Of a stretch of DNA of 64,000 bases, positions 35,036-44,416 are shown one piece after another. The position numbers and the translations under genes were made by a program. The notes under the pieces were generated by a model that had not been told where the DNA came from, ran no database searches, and was given only the letters and a program-made list of their open reading frames with translations. Source of the stretch: Brumimicrobium oceani (GTDB lineage Bacteria > Bacteroidota > Bacteroidia > Flavobacteriales_D > Crocinitomicaceae). The stretch's first letter is position 1. The number at the start of each line of letters is the position of its first letter. Location of the stretch: positions 62,001 to 126,000 of the forward strand of contig NZ_QFRJ01000004.1 in the NCBI RefSeq assembly GCF_003143775.1. Direction: 5' to 3'.

Positions 35036-35404
35036 TTAAAGCACTTCTGGTGCTAATGAAACAATCTTCATGTAATTCTTATCACGCAGCTCTCTAGCAA
35101 CTGGCCCAAAAATACGAGTTCCTCTCATTTCATTTGCTGTGTTAAGTATAACGACAGCATTATCATCGAATCGAATATAAGAACCATCTGGACGACGGAT
35201 TTCTTTTTTCGTTCTTACTACCACAGCCGTAGCTACTTGTCCTTTTTTGACATTACCAGAGGGCATTGCGCTCTTGACAGACACCACTATTCTATCTCCA
35301 ATAGAAGCGTAACGACGTTTTGTACCTCCGAGAACTCGGATACACAATACCTCTTTCGCTCCACTATTGTCGGCTACTGCAAGTCTTGATTCTTGTTGTA
35401 TCAT
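35036..35404 (-). CDS. rplN: 50S ribosomal protein L14
   Basis: A 122-residue L14 starting [20 protein letters not shown], with [20 protein letters not shown] and the end [11 protein letters not shown]. It forms a bridge to the 30S subunit. It follows rpsQ by 10 bases. Confidence 0.98.
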   Translation of the reverse strand: MIQQESRLAVADNSGAKEVLCIRVLGGTKRRYASIGDRIVVSVKSAMPSGNVKKGQVATAVVVRTKKEIRRPDGSYIRFDDNAVVILNTANEMRGTRIFGPVARELRDKNYMKIVSLAPEVL

Positions 35405-35414
35405 TTCTTAATGA

Positions 35415-35672
35415 TTATTTGGCTCTTTCTAAAATTTCTACTAATCTCCAATTCTTTGTCTTAGACAAAGGTCGGCACTCACGAATACGTACTGTATCAC
35501 CAATGTTACAGTCATTTTTTTCATCGTGGGCTACAAATTTAGTAGATTTTTTAATAAACTTACCATATTTCAGGTGTTTTACTTTTCGTTCAACTGTAAT
35601 TACGATAGATTTCTCCATCAAATCACTAGTTACAACACCAGTTCTTTCTTTTCTTAAATGTTGATTTTCCAT
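35415..35672 (-). CDS. rpsQ: 30S ribosomal protein S17
   Basis: An 85-residue OB-fold S17 with [40 protein letters not shown] and [20 protein letters not shown]. An upstream in-frame start at 35696 adds eight residues not usual for S17, so 35672 is preferred. That leaves a 26-base gap from rpmC. Confidence 0.96.
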   Translation of the reverse strand: MENQHLRKERTGVVTSDLMEKSIVITVERKVKHLKYGKFIKKSTKFVAHDEKNDCNIGDTVRIRECRPLSKTKNWRLVEILERAK

Positions 35673-35698
35673 ATCAAGGCATTTTCTAAATTGCAAGC

Positions 35699-35893
35699 TT
35701 AAGCTTGCTTGTTTCTTTTAGTCAATTCCGTATTCAATCTTGCGATAGTCTTTCTCAACGACTTAATTTGCATTGGGTTCTCCAATGGAGACACTTTGTG
35801 AGTCAAAGTAATTTTACCAATTTTTTCAGTCGTTGCGTCTAGACGATCTTTAAGATCGCTTAAGGACAATTGAGTGATTTCTTCTTGTTTCAT
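35699..35893 (-). CDS. rpmC: 50S ribosomal protein L29
   Basis: A 64-residue, two-helix L29 ([20 protein letters not shown], then [18 protein letters not shown]). L29 lies at the tunnel exit, near the SRP and trigger factor site. It is between rplP and rpsQ, as usual. Confidence 0.97.
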   Translation of the reverse strand: MKQEEITQLSLSDLKDRLDATTEKIGKITLTHKVSPLENPMQIKSLRKTIARLNTELTKRNKQA

Positions 35894-35902
35894 TTGTTTT
35901 AA

Positions 35903-36331
35903 TTATTTTCCTGGAACTACATAGTCGTTACGAGTAACGAATTTACATTTTACAGGAAGCTTTTGTGCTGCTAAACGAAGAGCTTCTTTTGCTGTTTCGT
36001 AAGGAACCCCATCGGCTTCAAATAAAATACGTCCTGGCTTAACAACAGCAACCCAGTGACTTGGCGCACCTTTCCCTTTACCCATACGAACCTCTGCAGG
36101 CTTAGACGTAACTGGCTTGTCCGGAAAAATACGAATCCAAACTTTTCCCTCTCTCTTCATGTATCTCGTAACGGCTATACGTGAAGCTTCGATTTGTCTG
36201 GATGTAATCCATGCTGGCTCCAAGGTTTTCAACCCAAAAGATCCAAATGCTACAGTGCTTCCTCTATGAGCAATACCTGTATTTCTTCCCTTTTGCGCTT
36301 TTCTAAATTTGGTTTTCTTTGGTGATAACAT
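35903..36331 (-). CDS. rplP: 50S ribosomal protein L16
   Basis: A 142-residue L16 with the start [17 protein letters not shown] and [20 protein letters not shown], then [21 protein letters not shown]16 supports the A-site and 5S region. It follows rpsC by 25 bases. Confidence 0.98.
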   Translation of the reverse strand: MLSPKKTKFRKAQKGRNTGIAHRGSTVAFGSFGLKTLEPAWITSRQIEASRIAVTRYMKREGKVWIRIFPDKPVTSKPAEVRMGKGKGAPSHWVAVVKPGRILFEADGVPYETAKEALRLAAQKLPVKCKFVTRNDYVVPGK

Positions 36332-36356
36332 CTTTCAGTACTTTTTAAGATTCTAC

Positions 36357-37064
36357 TTATTTTTTCTTTCTCTTAGGACCGCCTCGGCGACCACCTTTCT
36401 TTTGAGACTCAAGCCCAATGTTAGGTGAAAGATCACGTTTACCAAAAATCTCACCTTTACAAATCCATACCTTAATTCCGATACGACCGTATGTTGTGTG
36501 AGCTTCAGCTAATGCATAATCAATATCTGCTCTGAATGTATGTAATGGTGTTCTTCCATCCTTGTACATTTCATCACGTGCCATCTCAGCACCGTTCAAA
36601 CGACCAGATATCTTAACTTTGATTCCTTCTGCACCCATTCTCATAGTAGAAGCAACTGACATTTTGATAGCTCTTCTGAAAGAGATACGCGCCTCAATTT
36701 GACGAGCAATGTTATCCGCAACTAAATGAGCATCCAATTCTGGACGTTTGATCTCAAATATATTAATTTGGATTTCCTTGTTAGTCAATTTCTTTAACTC
36801 CTCTTTCAATTTATCTACCTCTTGACCACCTTTACCAATAATCACTCCTGGACGTGAAGTATTGATTGTAACAGTAACCAATTTTAAAGTTCTCTCGATG
36901 ATAATTTTAGAAATACTAGCTCGTGATAAACGGGCATTTAAGTACTTTCTAATCTTATCGTCTTCAACAATTTTATCCGCATAGTCAGATCCCCCGTACC
37001 AGTTAGAATCCCAACCGTGGATATAACCTAATCTATTTCCTATTGGATTAGTTTTTTGTCCCAT
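36357..37064 (-). CDS. rpsC: 30S ribosomal protein S3
   Basis: A 235-residue S3 with the start [20 protein letters not shown], a KH domain ([20 protein letters not shown]) and the C-terminal domain [20 protein letters not shown]3 lines the mRNA entry. It lies 3 bases after rplV. Confidence 0.98.
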   Translation of the reverse strand: MGQKTNPIGNRLGYIHGWDSNWYGGSDYADKIVEDDKIRKYLNARLSRASISKIIIERTLKLVTVTINTSRPGVIIGKGGQEVDKLKEELKKLTNKEIQINIFEIKRPELDAHLVADNIARQIEARISFRRAIKMSVASTMRMGAEGIKVKISGRLNGAEMARDEMYKDGRTPLHTFRADIDYALAEAHTTYGRIGIKVWICKGEIFGKRDLSPNIGLESQKKGGRRGGPKRKKK

Positions 37065-37067
37065 TTC

Positions 37068-37466
37068 CTAATTTTTAACTCCGTCCACAACTATACGCAC
37101 GTGGTTGGATCGTTTTCTAATTCTATTCGCTCTACCTTGAGCCCTTGGCTGAATTCTCTTCAACATTCCGGCTTGTGAAACTTCAATAGTTTTCACAATT
37201 AACTCTTCATCCTCCAAGCTTTTGTCTTCATTTTTAACTTCCCAATTAGCAATTGCAGAACGCAATAACGTTGAAAGGCTTTTAGAAGCTTCTTTTGGAT
37301 TATGTTGTAGTATATTTAGCGCCTTATTTACTTCTACTCCTCTAACAAGATCAGCAACTAATCTCATTTTTCTTGGAGCAATAGGAGAGTTTTTAAGCGA
37401 TGCAAATGCAATCGACTTATTTTCTTCCTTTCTTTGTTCGGCTTTTAATCTTTTTCTAGCACCCAT
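37068..37466 (-). CDS. rplV: 50S ribosomal protein L22
   Basis: A 132-residue L22 with KNSPIAPRKMRLVADLVRGV and the long beta-hairpin end (LKRIQPRAQGRANRIRKRSN) that lines the peptide tunnel. A basic N-terminal extension of about 18 residues precedes the usual start. It lies between rpsS and rpsC. Confidence 0.98.
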   Translation of the reverse strand: MGARKRLKAEQRKEENKSIAFASLKNSPIAPRKMRLVADLVRGVEVNKALNILQHNPKEASKSLSTLLRSAIANWEVKNEDKSLEDEELIVKTIEVSQAGMLKRIQPRAQGRANRIRKRSNHVRIVVDGVKN

Positions 37467-37481
37467 GATATGAAGTTTTAG

Positions 37482-37760
37482 TTATCTTCTTTTATCTTTT
37501 TTATTACCGCCATGACCTCTGAAGCTACGCGTTGGCGCAAACTCTCCGAACTTATGACCTACCATATTCTCAGTACAAAATACTGGTATAAACTTATTAC
37601 CATTGTGTACCGCTATTGTAAACCCAACAAAATCAGGAGTAATTGTAGAGGCACGAGACCAAGTTTTAATTACACTCTTAGATTTTGAGGACTGTGCTGA
37701 TTCTACTTTTTGCACCAATTTATAGTGTACAAATGGTGGTTTTTTTAATGACCTACTCAT
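37482..37760 (-). CDS. rpsS: 30S ribosomal protein S19
   Basis: A 92-residue S19 with [18 protein letters not shown] and [20 protein letters not shown] followed by FRGHG. It works with S13 in the 30S head. It lies three bases after rplB. Confidence 0.98.
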   Translation of the reverse strand: MSRSLKKPPFVHYKLVQKVESAQSSKSKSVIKTWSRASTITPDFVGFTIAVHNGNKFIPVFCTENMVGHKFGEFAPTRSFRGHGGNKKDKRR

Positions 37761-37763
37761 ATC

Positions 37764-38588
37764 CTATTTCTTTCTTTTCTCGATGATAAACTTATCTGAA
37801 TATTTCTTAGCAGAACGCGTTTTGTATCCTTTTGCAGGTATACCATTACGTGATCTTGGGTGTCCACCTGAGTGACGACCTTCACCACCACCCATTGGGT
37901 GATCGACAGGGTTCATCACAACCCCTCTAACACGAGGACGACGGCCTAACCATCTTGAACGACCAGCCTTACCAGAAACAGACAAACTGTGATTATGGTT
38001 AGATACTGAACCGATAGAAGCAAGACAAGTAGTTAAAATCATACGCACCTCGCTTGAAGGCATTTTAAGAATACCGTACTTACCTTCTCTGGCAATAAGT
38101 TGAGCAGATGTTCCAGCACCACGTGCGATAACCCCTCCTTTTCCAGGTGTCATCTCCACATTGTGAACAGTAGTTCCTAAAGGTATGTCAGCGATAAACA
38201 TCGCATTACCTGTATTAGGTGTAGCATTCTTTCCTGACACAACAGTGTCCCCAACTTCTAATCCCTCCGGCGCAATAATGTAACGCTTCTCACCATCTTT
38301 GTAGAAAAGTAAAGCAATATTTGCTGTACGATTTGGATCGTACTCAATACTTTTTACTGTGGCAGGAATATCCATCTTATCTCTTTTAAAATCGATAATA
38401 CGATACTTCTGCTTGTGACCACCACCGATATAACGCATTGTCATACGACCAGAATTGTTTCGTCCACCAGACTTCTTTCTTGAAGCAAGTAGAGATTTTT
38501 CTGGACGTGACGTCGTTATTTCAGAATAATCACTGATGAGTTTGTGTCTCTGCCCTGGAGTTGTAGGCTTGAATTTTTTAAGACTCAT
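37764..38588 (-). CDS. rplB: 50S ribosomal protein L2
   Basis: A 274-residue L2 with the peptidyl-transferase-near segment [20 protein letters not shown] and the start [20 protein letters not shown]2 is needed for subunit joining and peptidyl transfer. The invariant histidine in the GRHSGG-type segment is present. It follows rplW by 13 bases. Confidence 0.98.
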   Translation of the reverse strand: MSLKKFKPTTPGQRHKLISDYSEITTSRPEKSLLASRKKSGGRNNSGRMTMRYIGGGHKQKYRIIDFKRDKMDIPATVKSIEYDPNRTANIALLFYKDGEKRYIIAPEGLEVGDTVVSGKNATPNTGNAMFIADIPLGTTVHNVEMTPGKGGVIARGAGTSAQLIAREGKYGILKMPSSEVRMILTTCLASIGSVSNHNHSLSVSGKAGRSRWLGRRPRVRGVVMNPVDHPMGGGEGRHSGGHPRSRNGIPAKGYKTRSAKKYSDKFIIEKRKK

Positions 38589-38601
38589 TTCTTTTAATTA
38601 A

Positions 38602-38898
38602 TTAAACATTAGTAAACAGATCAATCGTCTCTCCTTCTGCAACCGTAACAATAGCTTTTTTGAATTTACTACTGCGTTGCTCAACGATACCTTTGTTAGT
38701 AAACTTAACAGAGGGTTTTCCACCGCCATAATTCATCGTACGAACAGCTTCCACTGTTACGCCATAGATGTTCTCGACGGCCTTTTTAATTTCAATCTTA
38801 TTAGCTCTATGATCTACCACGAACGTAAAACGATTATTCATTTCACTATCCATTGTAGCTTTTTCTGTAATAAGAGGCTTTTTTATAATTGCGTTCAT
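38602..38898 (-). CDS. rplW: 50S ribosomal protein L23
   Basis: A 98-residue L23 with NAIIKKPLITEKATMDSEMN and VDHRANKIEIKKAVENIYGV. It lies at the tunnel exit and docks trigger factor and SRP. The ATG at 38898 is chosen; a frame extending two codons upstream would need a TTG start directly after the rplD stop. Confidence 0.96.
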   Translation of the reverse strand: MNAIIKKPLITEKATMDSEMNNRFTFVVDHRANKIEIKKAVENIYGVTVEAVRTMNYGGGKPSVKFTNKGIVEQRSSKFKKAIVTVAEGETIDLFTNV

Positions 38899-38904
38899 CA
38901 CCAA

Positions 38905-39531
38905 TTAGTTTAAAATCTTTTCAATTACGTCAACTGCATCTTTTGCAATTACAACTTTTCTTGCATTCAACACATCGTAAGTGTTAAGTGAGTCAGCAGA
39001 CACCACCTTTGTATTTTTAAGGTTTTTTGCTGCTTTATAAGCATTGTCGCTATCGTTTCCAACAACAAACAAAACTTTCTCATTTTCCAATTTCAACGCT
39101 GTCAAAACTGATATAAACTCCTTTGTTTTTGGTGTGTCAAATCTAAGTCCATCAAGTACATAAATACTCTCTTCTTTAGCCTTAAGAGACAATGCAGATC
39201 TTCTTGCTACTCTTTTCAACTTAGTGTTAAGTTTGAAACGGTAGTTTCTTGGACGTGGTCCAAATGCACGACCTCCACCTCTAAAGATAGGACTTTTAAT
39301 AGAACCAGCACGTGCTGTACCTGTTCCTTTTTGCTTTTTGATTTTTCTAGTACTTCCTGAAATGTCTGCTCTCTCTTTAGACTTGTGCGTACCCTGACGT
39401 TGGTTCGCCAAGTATTGCTTTACATCTAAATAAATCGCGTGATCATTTGGCTCAATTGCATAAATTGAGTCAGATAATGTTACCTTATCTGAAGTAGCTT
39501 TACCTTTTGTATCTAATACTTTTGCTTCCAT
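38905..39531 (-). CDS. rplD: 50S ribosomal protein L4
   Basis: A 208-residue L4 with the tunnel loop GTARAGSIKSPIFRGGGRAF and the C-terminal Rossmann-like part. In enterobacteria L4 represses the S10 operon; nothing here shows such a site. Its ATG overlaps the rplC stop by one base. Confidence 0.98.
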   Translation of the reverse strand: MEAKVLDTKGKATSDKVTLSDSIYAIEPNDHAIYLDVKQYLANQRQGTHKSKERADISGSTRKIKKQKGTGTARAGSIKSPIFRGGGRAFGPRPRNYRFKLNTKLKRVARRSALSLKAKEESIYVLDGLRFDTPKTKEFISVLTALKLENEKVLFVVGNDSDNAYKAAKNLKNTKVVSADSLNTYDVLNARKVVIAKDAVDVIEKILN

Positions 39532-40145
39532 TACTTCTCAATTATTACTGTTGAACCTTTAGCTCCTGGGATAGAACCTTTAACTACTAAAATATTTTTA
39601 TCAGCTAGAACTTTGATAACTTGTAGGTTTTCAATCGTAACTCTAACGTTACCAGTCTGCCCTGCCATCTTTTTTCCTTTAAATACACGTCCCGGTGTAG
39701 AAGCTGCTCCAATAGAACCCGGAGCTCTTTTCATGCTTTGTTGACCATGAGAAGTTTCCGAACCTCCGAACCCGTGGCGTTTTACAACACCTTGGAATCC
39801 TTTACCCTTTGATGTACCTGATACACTTACCAATTCTCCTTCAGTAAATAATGAAGCATCAACAACTTCACCTGCTTTCAAGTCTTGTTCGAAACCATCG
39901 AATTCAACTATTTCACTTTTAGGTGTTGTTTTTGCTTTTTTAAAGTGACCTTTCAATGCATTCGGAGTGTTTTTTTCTTTACGCTCTCCGAATCCAAGTT
40001 GGATAGCATTATAGCCATCTCTGTCACTTGTTTTCACTTGTGTTACTACACAAGGACCAGCTTCTATCACTGTGCATGGTGTTGCCTTACCCTCGACACT
40101 GTAGACACTAGTCATTCCGACTTTTCTTCCAATAATTCCTGGCAT
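39531..40145 (-). CDS. rplC: 50S ribosomal protein L3
   Basis: A 204-residue L3 with the start [18 protein letters not shown] and the conserved [20 protein letters not shown]. The loop [16 protein letters not shown] is near the peptidyl-transferase centre. It is 16 bases after rpsJ and coupled to rplD. Confidence 0.98.
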   Translation of the reverse strand: MPGIIGRKVGMTSVYSVEGKATPCTVIEAGPCVVTQVKTSDRDGYNAIQLGFGERKEKNTPNALKGHFKKAKTTPKSEIVEFDGFEQDLKAGEVVDASLFTEGELVSVSGTSKGKGFQGVVKRHGFGGSETSHGQQSMKRAPGSIGAASTPGRVFKGKKMAGQTGNVRVTIENLQVIKVLADKNILVVKGSIPGAKGSTVIIEK

Positions 40146-40161
40146 TCTTTCTTTATTATAA

Positions 40162-40467
40162 TTAAACTTTAATTTCTACGTCAACACCACTTGGTAACTC
40201 TAAACGCATTAATGCATCAACAGTTTTTGAAGACGAACTATAAATATCCAACAATCTCTTGAAAGAACATAATTCGAATTGCTCACGTGCTTTTTTGTTA
40301 ACGTGTGGTGATTTCAATACAGTATAAATTCTTTTGTGCGTTGGTAATGGAATTGGACCACTAACTACAGCTCCAGTAGTTTTAACTGTTTTAACGATTT
40401 TCTCAGCTGACTTGTCAACCAAGTTGTAATCGTAAGACTTTAATTTTATTCTAATTTTTTGACTCAT
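40162..40467 (-). CDS. rpsJ: 30S ribosomal protein S10
   Basis: A 101-residue S10 with [40 protein letters not shown] and [17 protein letters not shown]10 also joins NusB in antitermination. In this genome it directly follows fusA by 10 bases; tuf, which often lies between, is absent. Confidence 0.98.
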   Translation of the reverse strand: MSQKIRIKLKSYDYNLVDKSAEKIVKTVKTTGAVVSGPIPLPTHKRIYTVLKSPHVNKKAREQFELCSFKRLLDIYSSSSKTVDALMRLELPSGVDVEIKV

Positions 40468-40477
40468 TACTTATAGA

Positions 40478-42586
40478 TTAAGCTGTAACATTTCCTTTAA
40501 TTTTCTCGATAACACTATCTGCAATGTTTTTTGGGCAGATATCATAGTGTGAGAACTCCATAGTTGAAGTTGCACGACCTGAAGATACTGTTCTCAGAGT
40601 GGTTACATAACCGAACATTTCTGAAAGTGGTACGTGAGCCTTTACAACCTTTGCACCGTGACGGTCATCCATTCCTTGCATTTGACCACGTCTTCTATTT
40701 AAATCGGCAACTACATCCCCCATATTTTCTTCTGGAGTAACAACCTCTAATTTCATGATTGGCTCAAGAAGTTGTGGGTTTGTTTTAGGAACTGCATGAC
40801 GATACGCCATTTTTGCTGCTACCTCAAATGATAGAGAATCTGAATCGACTGCGTGGAATGAACCATCAACCAATTCTACTTTAAGTGAATCCATTGGATA
40901 TCCTGCAAGAACACCGTTCTTCATTGCAGTTTCAAATCCTTTTTGTACAGAAGGAATATATTCACGAGGAACGTTACCACCTTTAATACTATTGATAAAC
41001 TCTAAACCTAATTTTTCTTTATCTTCCTGCGGACTAATCTTCACTACAATATCAGCAAATTTACCACGACCACCTGACTGTTTCTTGTAAGTTTCTCTGT
41101 GATCTACAGGAGTAGAAATCTGCTCTTTGTAAGATACCTGAGGCTCACCTTCATTAACTTCCACTTTAAATTCACGCTTCAAACGCTCGATAAGAACTTC
41201 AAGGTGCAACTCTCCCATTCCTGAGATAATAGTTTGACCTGAATCTTCATTTGAAGTGATTTGGAATGTTGGGTCTTCTTCAGATAATTTATTTAATCCA
41301 ACAGATAACTTATCTACATCAGCTTTAGTTTTTGGCTCGATAGCGATTCCAATAACTGGATCCGGGAAGTCCATAGACTCAAGTACAATTGGGTGTTTTT
41401 CATCACACAAAGTATCCCCAGTACGAATATCTTTAAATCCAACCGCTGCTCCGATATCTCCACAATCTAGCAAATCAATTGCGTTTTGCTTGTTTGAGTG
41501 CATTTGGAACAAACGAGAGATACGTTCCTTTTTGTTCGTACGTGTATTATAAACATAAGAACCCGCTGAAATTTGTCCAGAATAAGTTCTAACGAAACAT
41601 AAACGACCTACGAAAGGATCCGTAGCAATTTTAAATGCTAATGCTGCCATTGGCTCATCTGGGCTTGGTTTTCTAGCCTCAGTCTCACCAGAATCAGGGT
41701 TTGTTCCTTCAATTGCTTCAACATCTAAAGGAGATGGTAAGAAAGCCATAACGGCATCCAAAAGCGTTTGAACACCTTTGTTCTTGAACGCTGAACCACA
41801 CATAATAGGTGTGATCGACATAGATACTGTAGATTTTCTAATCGCAGTAATCATTTCCTCCTCAGTAATTGAATCTGAATCTTCGAAGAATTTCTCCATC
41901 AAAGCATCATCTGATTCAGCTACAGTTTCGATAAGGTAGTTTCTATATTCCGCTACCTGCTCTTTCATGTCTTCTGGCATATCTACCTCAGTCCAAGTCA
42001 TCCCTAGATCCTCTTCATTCCAAACAAATGCTTTGTTTACAATAAGGTCTACAACTCCTCTAAAAGTATCTTCTGAACCAATAGGCAATTGAAGCGGCAC
42101 TGGTGTACCTCCTAATCTTTCTTTAATTTGGTTTACCGTTCCCAAAAAGTCTGCACCTGCACGGTCCATTTTATTCACGAAACCAATTCTTGGAACACCG
42201 TATTTATCCGCTTGTCTCCATACAGTCTCTGACTGAGGTTCAACACCTGAAGACGCACAAAATAGTGCTACTGCACCATCCAATACACGCAAAGAACGCT
42301 CTACCTCTACGGTAAAATCAACGTGACCTGGGGTATCAATGATATTAATTTTATACTCTTTATCCAAGTAAGTCCAAGAAGCAGTTGTAGCAGCAGAAGT
42401 AATTGTAATACCTCTTTCTTGCTCTTGCTCCATCCAGTCCATTACCGATGCTCCGTCATGCGTCTCACCCAACTTGTGACTTATTCCTGTATAATAAAGA
42501 ATACGCTCTGTAGTTGTGGTTTTCCCCGCATCTACGTGAGCCATAATCCCGATGTTTCTTGTATATTTTAAATCTCTTTTTGCCAT
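40478..42586 (-). CDS. fusA: Elongation factor G
   Basis: A 702-residue translocase. The GTPase domain has [29 protein letters not shown] and [10 protein letters not shown]. Later domains show [20 protein letters not shown] and the domain IV loop near [20 protein letters not shown]. Length is normal for the standard EF-G. It sits between rpsG and rpsJ within the cluster. Confidence 0.98.
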   Translation of the reverse strand: MAKRDLKYTRNIGIMAHVDAGKTTTTERILYYTGISHKLGETHDGASVMDWMEQEQERGITITSAATTASWTYLDKEYKINIIDTPGHVDFTVEVERSLRVLDGAVALFCASSGVEPQSETVWRQADKYGVPRIGFVNKMDRAGADFLGTVNQIKERLGGTPVPLQLPIGSEDTFRGVVDLIVNKAFVWNEEDLGMTWTEVDMPEDMKEQVAEYRNYLIETVAESDDALMEKFFEDSDSITEEEMITAIRKSTVSMSITPIMCGSAFKNKGVQTLLDAVMAFLPSPLDVEAIEGTNPDSGETEARKPSPDEPMAALAFKIATDPFVGRLCFVRTYSGQISAGSYVYNTRTNKKERISRLFQMHSNKQNAIDLLDCGDIGAAVGFKDIRTGDTLCDEKHPIVLESMDFPDPVIGIAIEPKTKADVDKLSVGLNKLSEEDPTFQITSNEDSGQTIISGMGELHLEVLIERLKREFKVEVNEGEPQVSYKEQISTPVDHRETYKKQSGGRGKFADIVVKISPQEDKEKLGLEFINSIKGGNVPREYIPSVQKGFETAMKNGVLAGYPMDSLKVELVDGSFHAVDSDSLSFEVAAKMAYRHAVPKTNPQLLEPIMKLEVVTPEENMGDVVADLNRRRGQMQGMDDRHGAKVVKAHVPLSEMFGYVTTLRTVSSGRATSTMEFSHYDICPKNIADSVIEKIKGNVTA

Positions 42587-42595
42587 AACTTATCT

Positions 42596-43066
42596 TTAGA
42601 ATCTGAAGTGAGAGAATGCTTTATTGGCTTCTGCCATTCTTAAAGTATCTTCTTTTTTCTTGTATGCACCACCTTCTTCTTTAGAAGCAGCAATAAACTC
42701 GTTCGCTAAACGCTGAGCCATTGTTTTTTCGTTACGCTTACGAGAGAAAGTAATCATCCACTTCATCGCTAATGATTGTTTTCTTCCTTCACGCACAGGA
42801 GTAGGTATCTGGAAAGTCGCCCCACCAACACGTCTACTTCTTACCTCTACACTTGGAGTAATGTTTTCGATTGCTTTTTTAAACACATCCAAACCTTTTT
42901 GGTCTTCCAATTTACTTTCAACGATGTCAATTGCATCATAAAAAATCTTGAAAGCAGTGTTTTTCTTACCGTCAAGCATCAAGTTATTAACAAACTTCGT
43001 TACTTGAACGTCATTAAATTTTGGATCCGGAAGGATCTCAATTTTTTTGGCCTTTTTTCTTCTCAT
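42596..43066 (-). CDS. rpsG: 30S ribosomal protein S7
   Basis: A 156-residue S7 with [18 protein letters not shown] and [21 protein letters not shown]7 nucleates the 30S head and in enterobacteria controls the str operon. It lies 10 bases after rpsL and 9 bases before fusA. Confidence 0.98.
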   Translation of the reverse strand: MRRKKAKKIEILPDPKFNDVQVTKFVNNLMLDGKKNTAFKIFYDAIDIVESKLEDQKGLDVFKKAIENITPSVEVRSRRVGGATFQIPTPVREGRKQSLAMKWMITFSRKRNEKTMAQRLANEFIAASKEEGGAYKKKEDTLRMAEANKAFSHFRF

Positions 43067-43076
43067 GACTTACGTT

Positions 43077-43451
43077 TTATTTTTTAGGTCTCTTAGTTCC
43101 ATACTTAGAACGACGTTGTGTTCTCCCTTCAACACCCGCGGTATCTTCTGCACCACGAACGATATGATATCGAACACCAGGAAGATCTTTTACTCTTCCT
43201 CCTCGAACCAATACCATCGAGTGCTCTTGAAGGTTGTGACCTTCCCCACCGATGTAAGCATTGACTTCCTTACCATTTGTTAAACGTACTCTGGCTACTT
43301 TTCTCATAGCTGAGTTAGGCTTCTTAGGTGTAGTGGTGTACACACGCACACATACTCCTTTACGCTGCGGACAAGAATCAAGTGCTGCTGACTTGCTTTT
43401 TCTCACCGGCGCTGTTCTTCCCTTGCGCACTAACTGTTGTATAGTTGGCAT
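43077..43451 (-). CDS. rpsL: 30S ribosomal protein S12
   Basis: A 124-residue S12 that governs decoding accuracy. [31 protein letters not shown] and [20 protein letters not shown] are conserved. The two lysines at the usual streptomycin-resistance positions (in PKKPNSA and GGRVKDLPG) are unchanged, so the sequence is that of a sensitive form. It is the first gene of the whole cluster. Confidence 0.98.
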   Translation of the reverse strand: MPTIQQLVRKGRTAPVRKSKSAALDSCPQRKGVCVRVYTTTPKKPNSAMRKVARVRLTNGKEVNAYIGGEGHNLQEHSMVLVRGGRVKDLPGVRYHIVRGAEDTAGVEGRTQRRSKYGTKRPKK

Positions 43452-43507
43452 ATTTTTACATTAAATTTTTACAATAAATAACTTCCCCAAAACTACTTTG
43501 AGGGCTG

Positions 43508-43537
43508 CAAAAATAAATATATAAATTTAGAATCCAA
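43508..43537 (-). promoter_or_regulatory. Promoter of the str-S10-spc-alpha ribosomal cluster
   Basis: Read leftward, TTG (complement of 43535-43537) is followed after 19 bases by TATTTTTG (complement of 43508-43515), a full match to TTG-N19-TAnnTTTG. It leaves a leader of about 50 bases before rpsL. No other clear consensus promoter was seen between genes of the cluster. Confidence 0.8.
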
Positions 43538-43885
43538 TAGATAATCAATAAAACTTACTGATTTTTAACAAAGAAGTGTTGATTGTTTTTCTCTGCTTGT
43601 GTTTTAATTGATTTTTAAAAGCAGATTTTCTACTCAAAAAAAAGCACTTAAAATATGATTTATGGCCTTAAGAATTCCCTTTGGGAAAGGAATAAACTTA
43701 AATTAGTAGAACACAAATGTAAAAGTTTTTTTGGATAATACTCAAATTTAAATATTCAAATTAAATAAGAAAACTAAAGGATGATTTTATTAGTTTGAGA
43801 AACAATTAATTACGCTTTTTTCTTTGGGGTATAAAACTATTCATTGGATGTTTGGGGTAAGAGTCTCCTGTAGATAGCCTCTGAA

Positions 43886-43957
43886 TTCGCAGATGTTTTT
43901 AAGTTGCTGTGCTCGTTGTTTTCTCCCGCGGACTTTCGCAGATTTCGCAGAAAAAAT
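43886..43957 (+). repeat. Direct repeat copy A (CCCGCGGA type)
   Basis: TTCGCAGATGTTTTT, then GCTGTGCTCGTTGTTTTCTC and CCGCGGACTTTCGCAGAT. The same order of motifs recurs at 44097-44169 with few changes, about 210 bases away. Confidence 0.75.
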
Positions 43958-44096
43958 TTGGTAGGCTGGTTTGCAATAGGTGGTCGTTTAAAAATGTTCT
44001 CGCAGGATGTCATTAAGTTCACAAGTTAGGGGCTGATTTGGTTCATTGATTTGTAGTGGGTAAATTGTTAAAAAAGCTTCCGCAGATTATTGCTGA

Positions 44097-44169
44097 TTTC
44101 GCAGATGTTTTTTTTTTTTGGGACGCTGTGCTCATTGTTTTCTCCCGCGGATTTTCGCAGATAAAAAAA
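44097..44169 (+). repeat. Direct repeat copy B (CCCGCGGA type)
   Basis: It repeats copy A: TTCGCAGATG with a longer T run, then GCTGTGCTCATTGTTTTCTC and CCGCGGATTTTCGCAGAT. Across the 36-base core only two bases differ from copy A. Confidence 0.75.
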
Positions 44170-44403
44170 TGATTTGGCTGAATGGAATAATTGGTGGAGT
44201 CCTTAAATCTAGATTTGTCAGAACAGTAAAAGTGAGTTCGTGGAAATATAAAACTATTTTCATTTGAAATGCTTTCAGAGGAATAAAGCGTGTACGTGAG
44301 ATAACATTAGTTTACTGCCACTCCATAATTCTCAATAATGAAGCATAAAATCAATTCGAAATGAAAAAGAAATCTAAAAACAAATAACATCAAAGGTTAT
44401 TTT

Positions 44404-44411
44404 TATCTTTG
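44404..44411 (+). promoter_or_regulatory. -7 box immediately before the PcrA/UvrD gene
   Basis: TATCTTTG matches TAnnTTTG but ends only five bases before the ATG at 44417. If used, transcription would begin at or next to the start codon. There is no clear -33 element. Confidence 0.45.
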
Positions 44412-44416
44412 TTCCT

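Larger units (their letters stand above)
43538..44403. other. Large non-coding spacer between the ribosomal cluster and the helicase gene
   Basis: Nearly 900 bases lacking a credible gene; frames here are short and interrupted. It holds two direct copies of a repeat (43886-43957 and 44097-44169) and AT-rich filler. Nothing resembling a structured RNA gene was recognised. Confidence 0.55.

Noticed and set aside
43837-44022. Leftward 61-codon frame in the spacer before the helicase
   Set aside because: It is read out of the CCCGCGGA repeat copy A and has no family resemblance.
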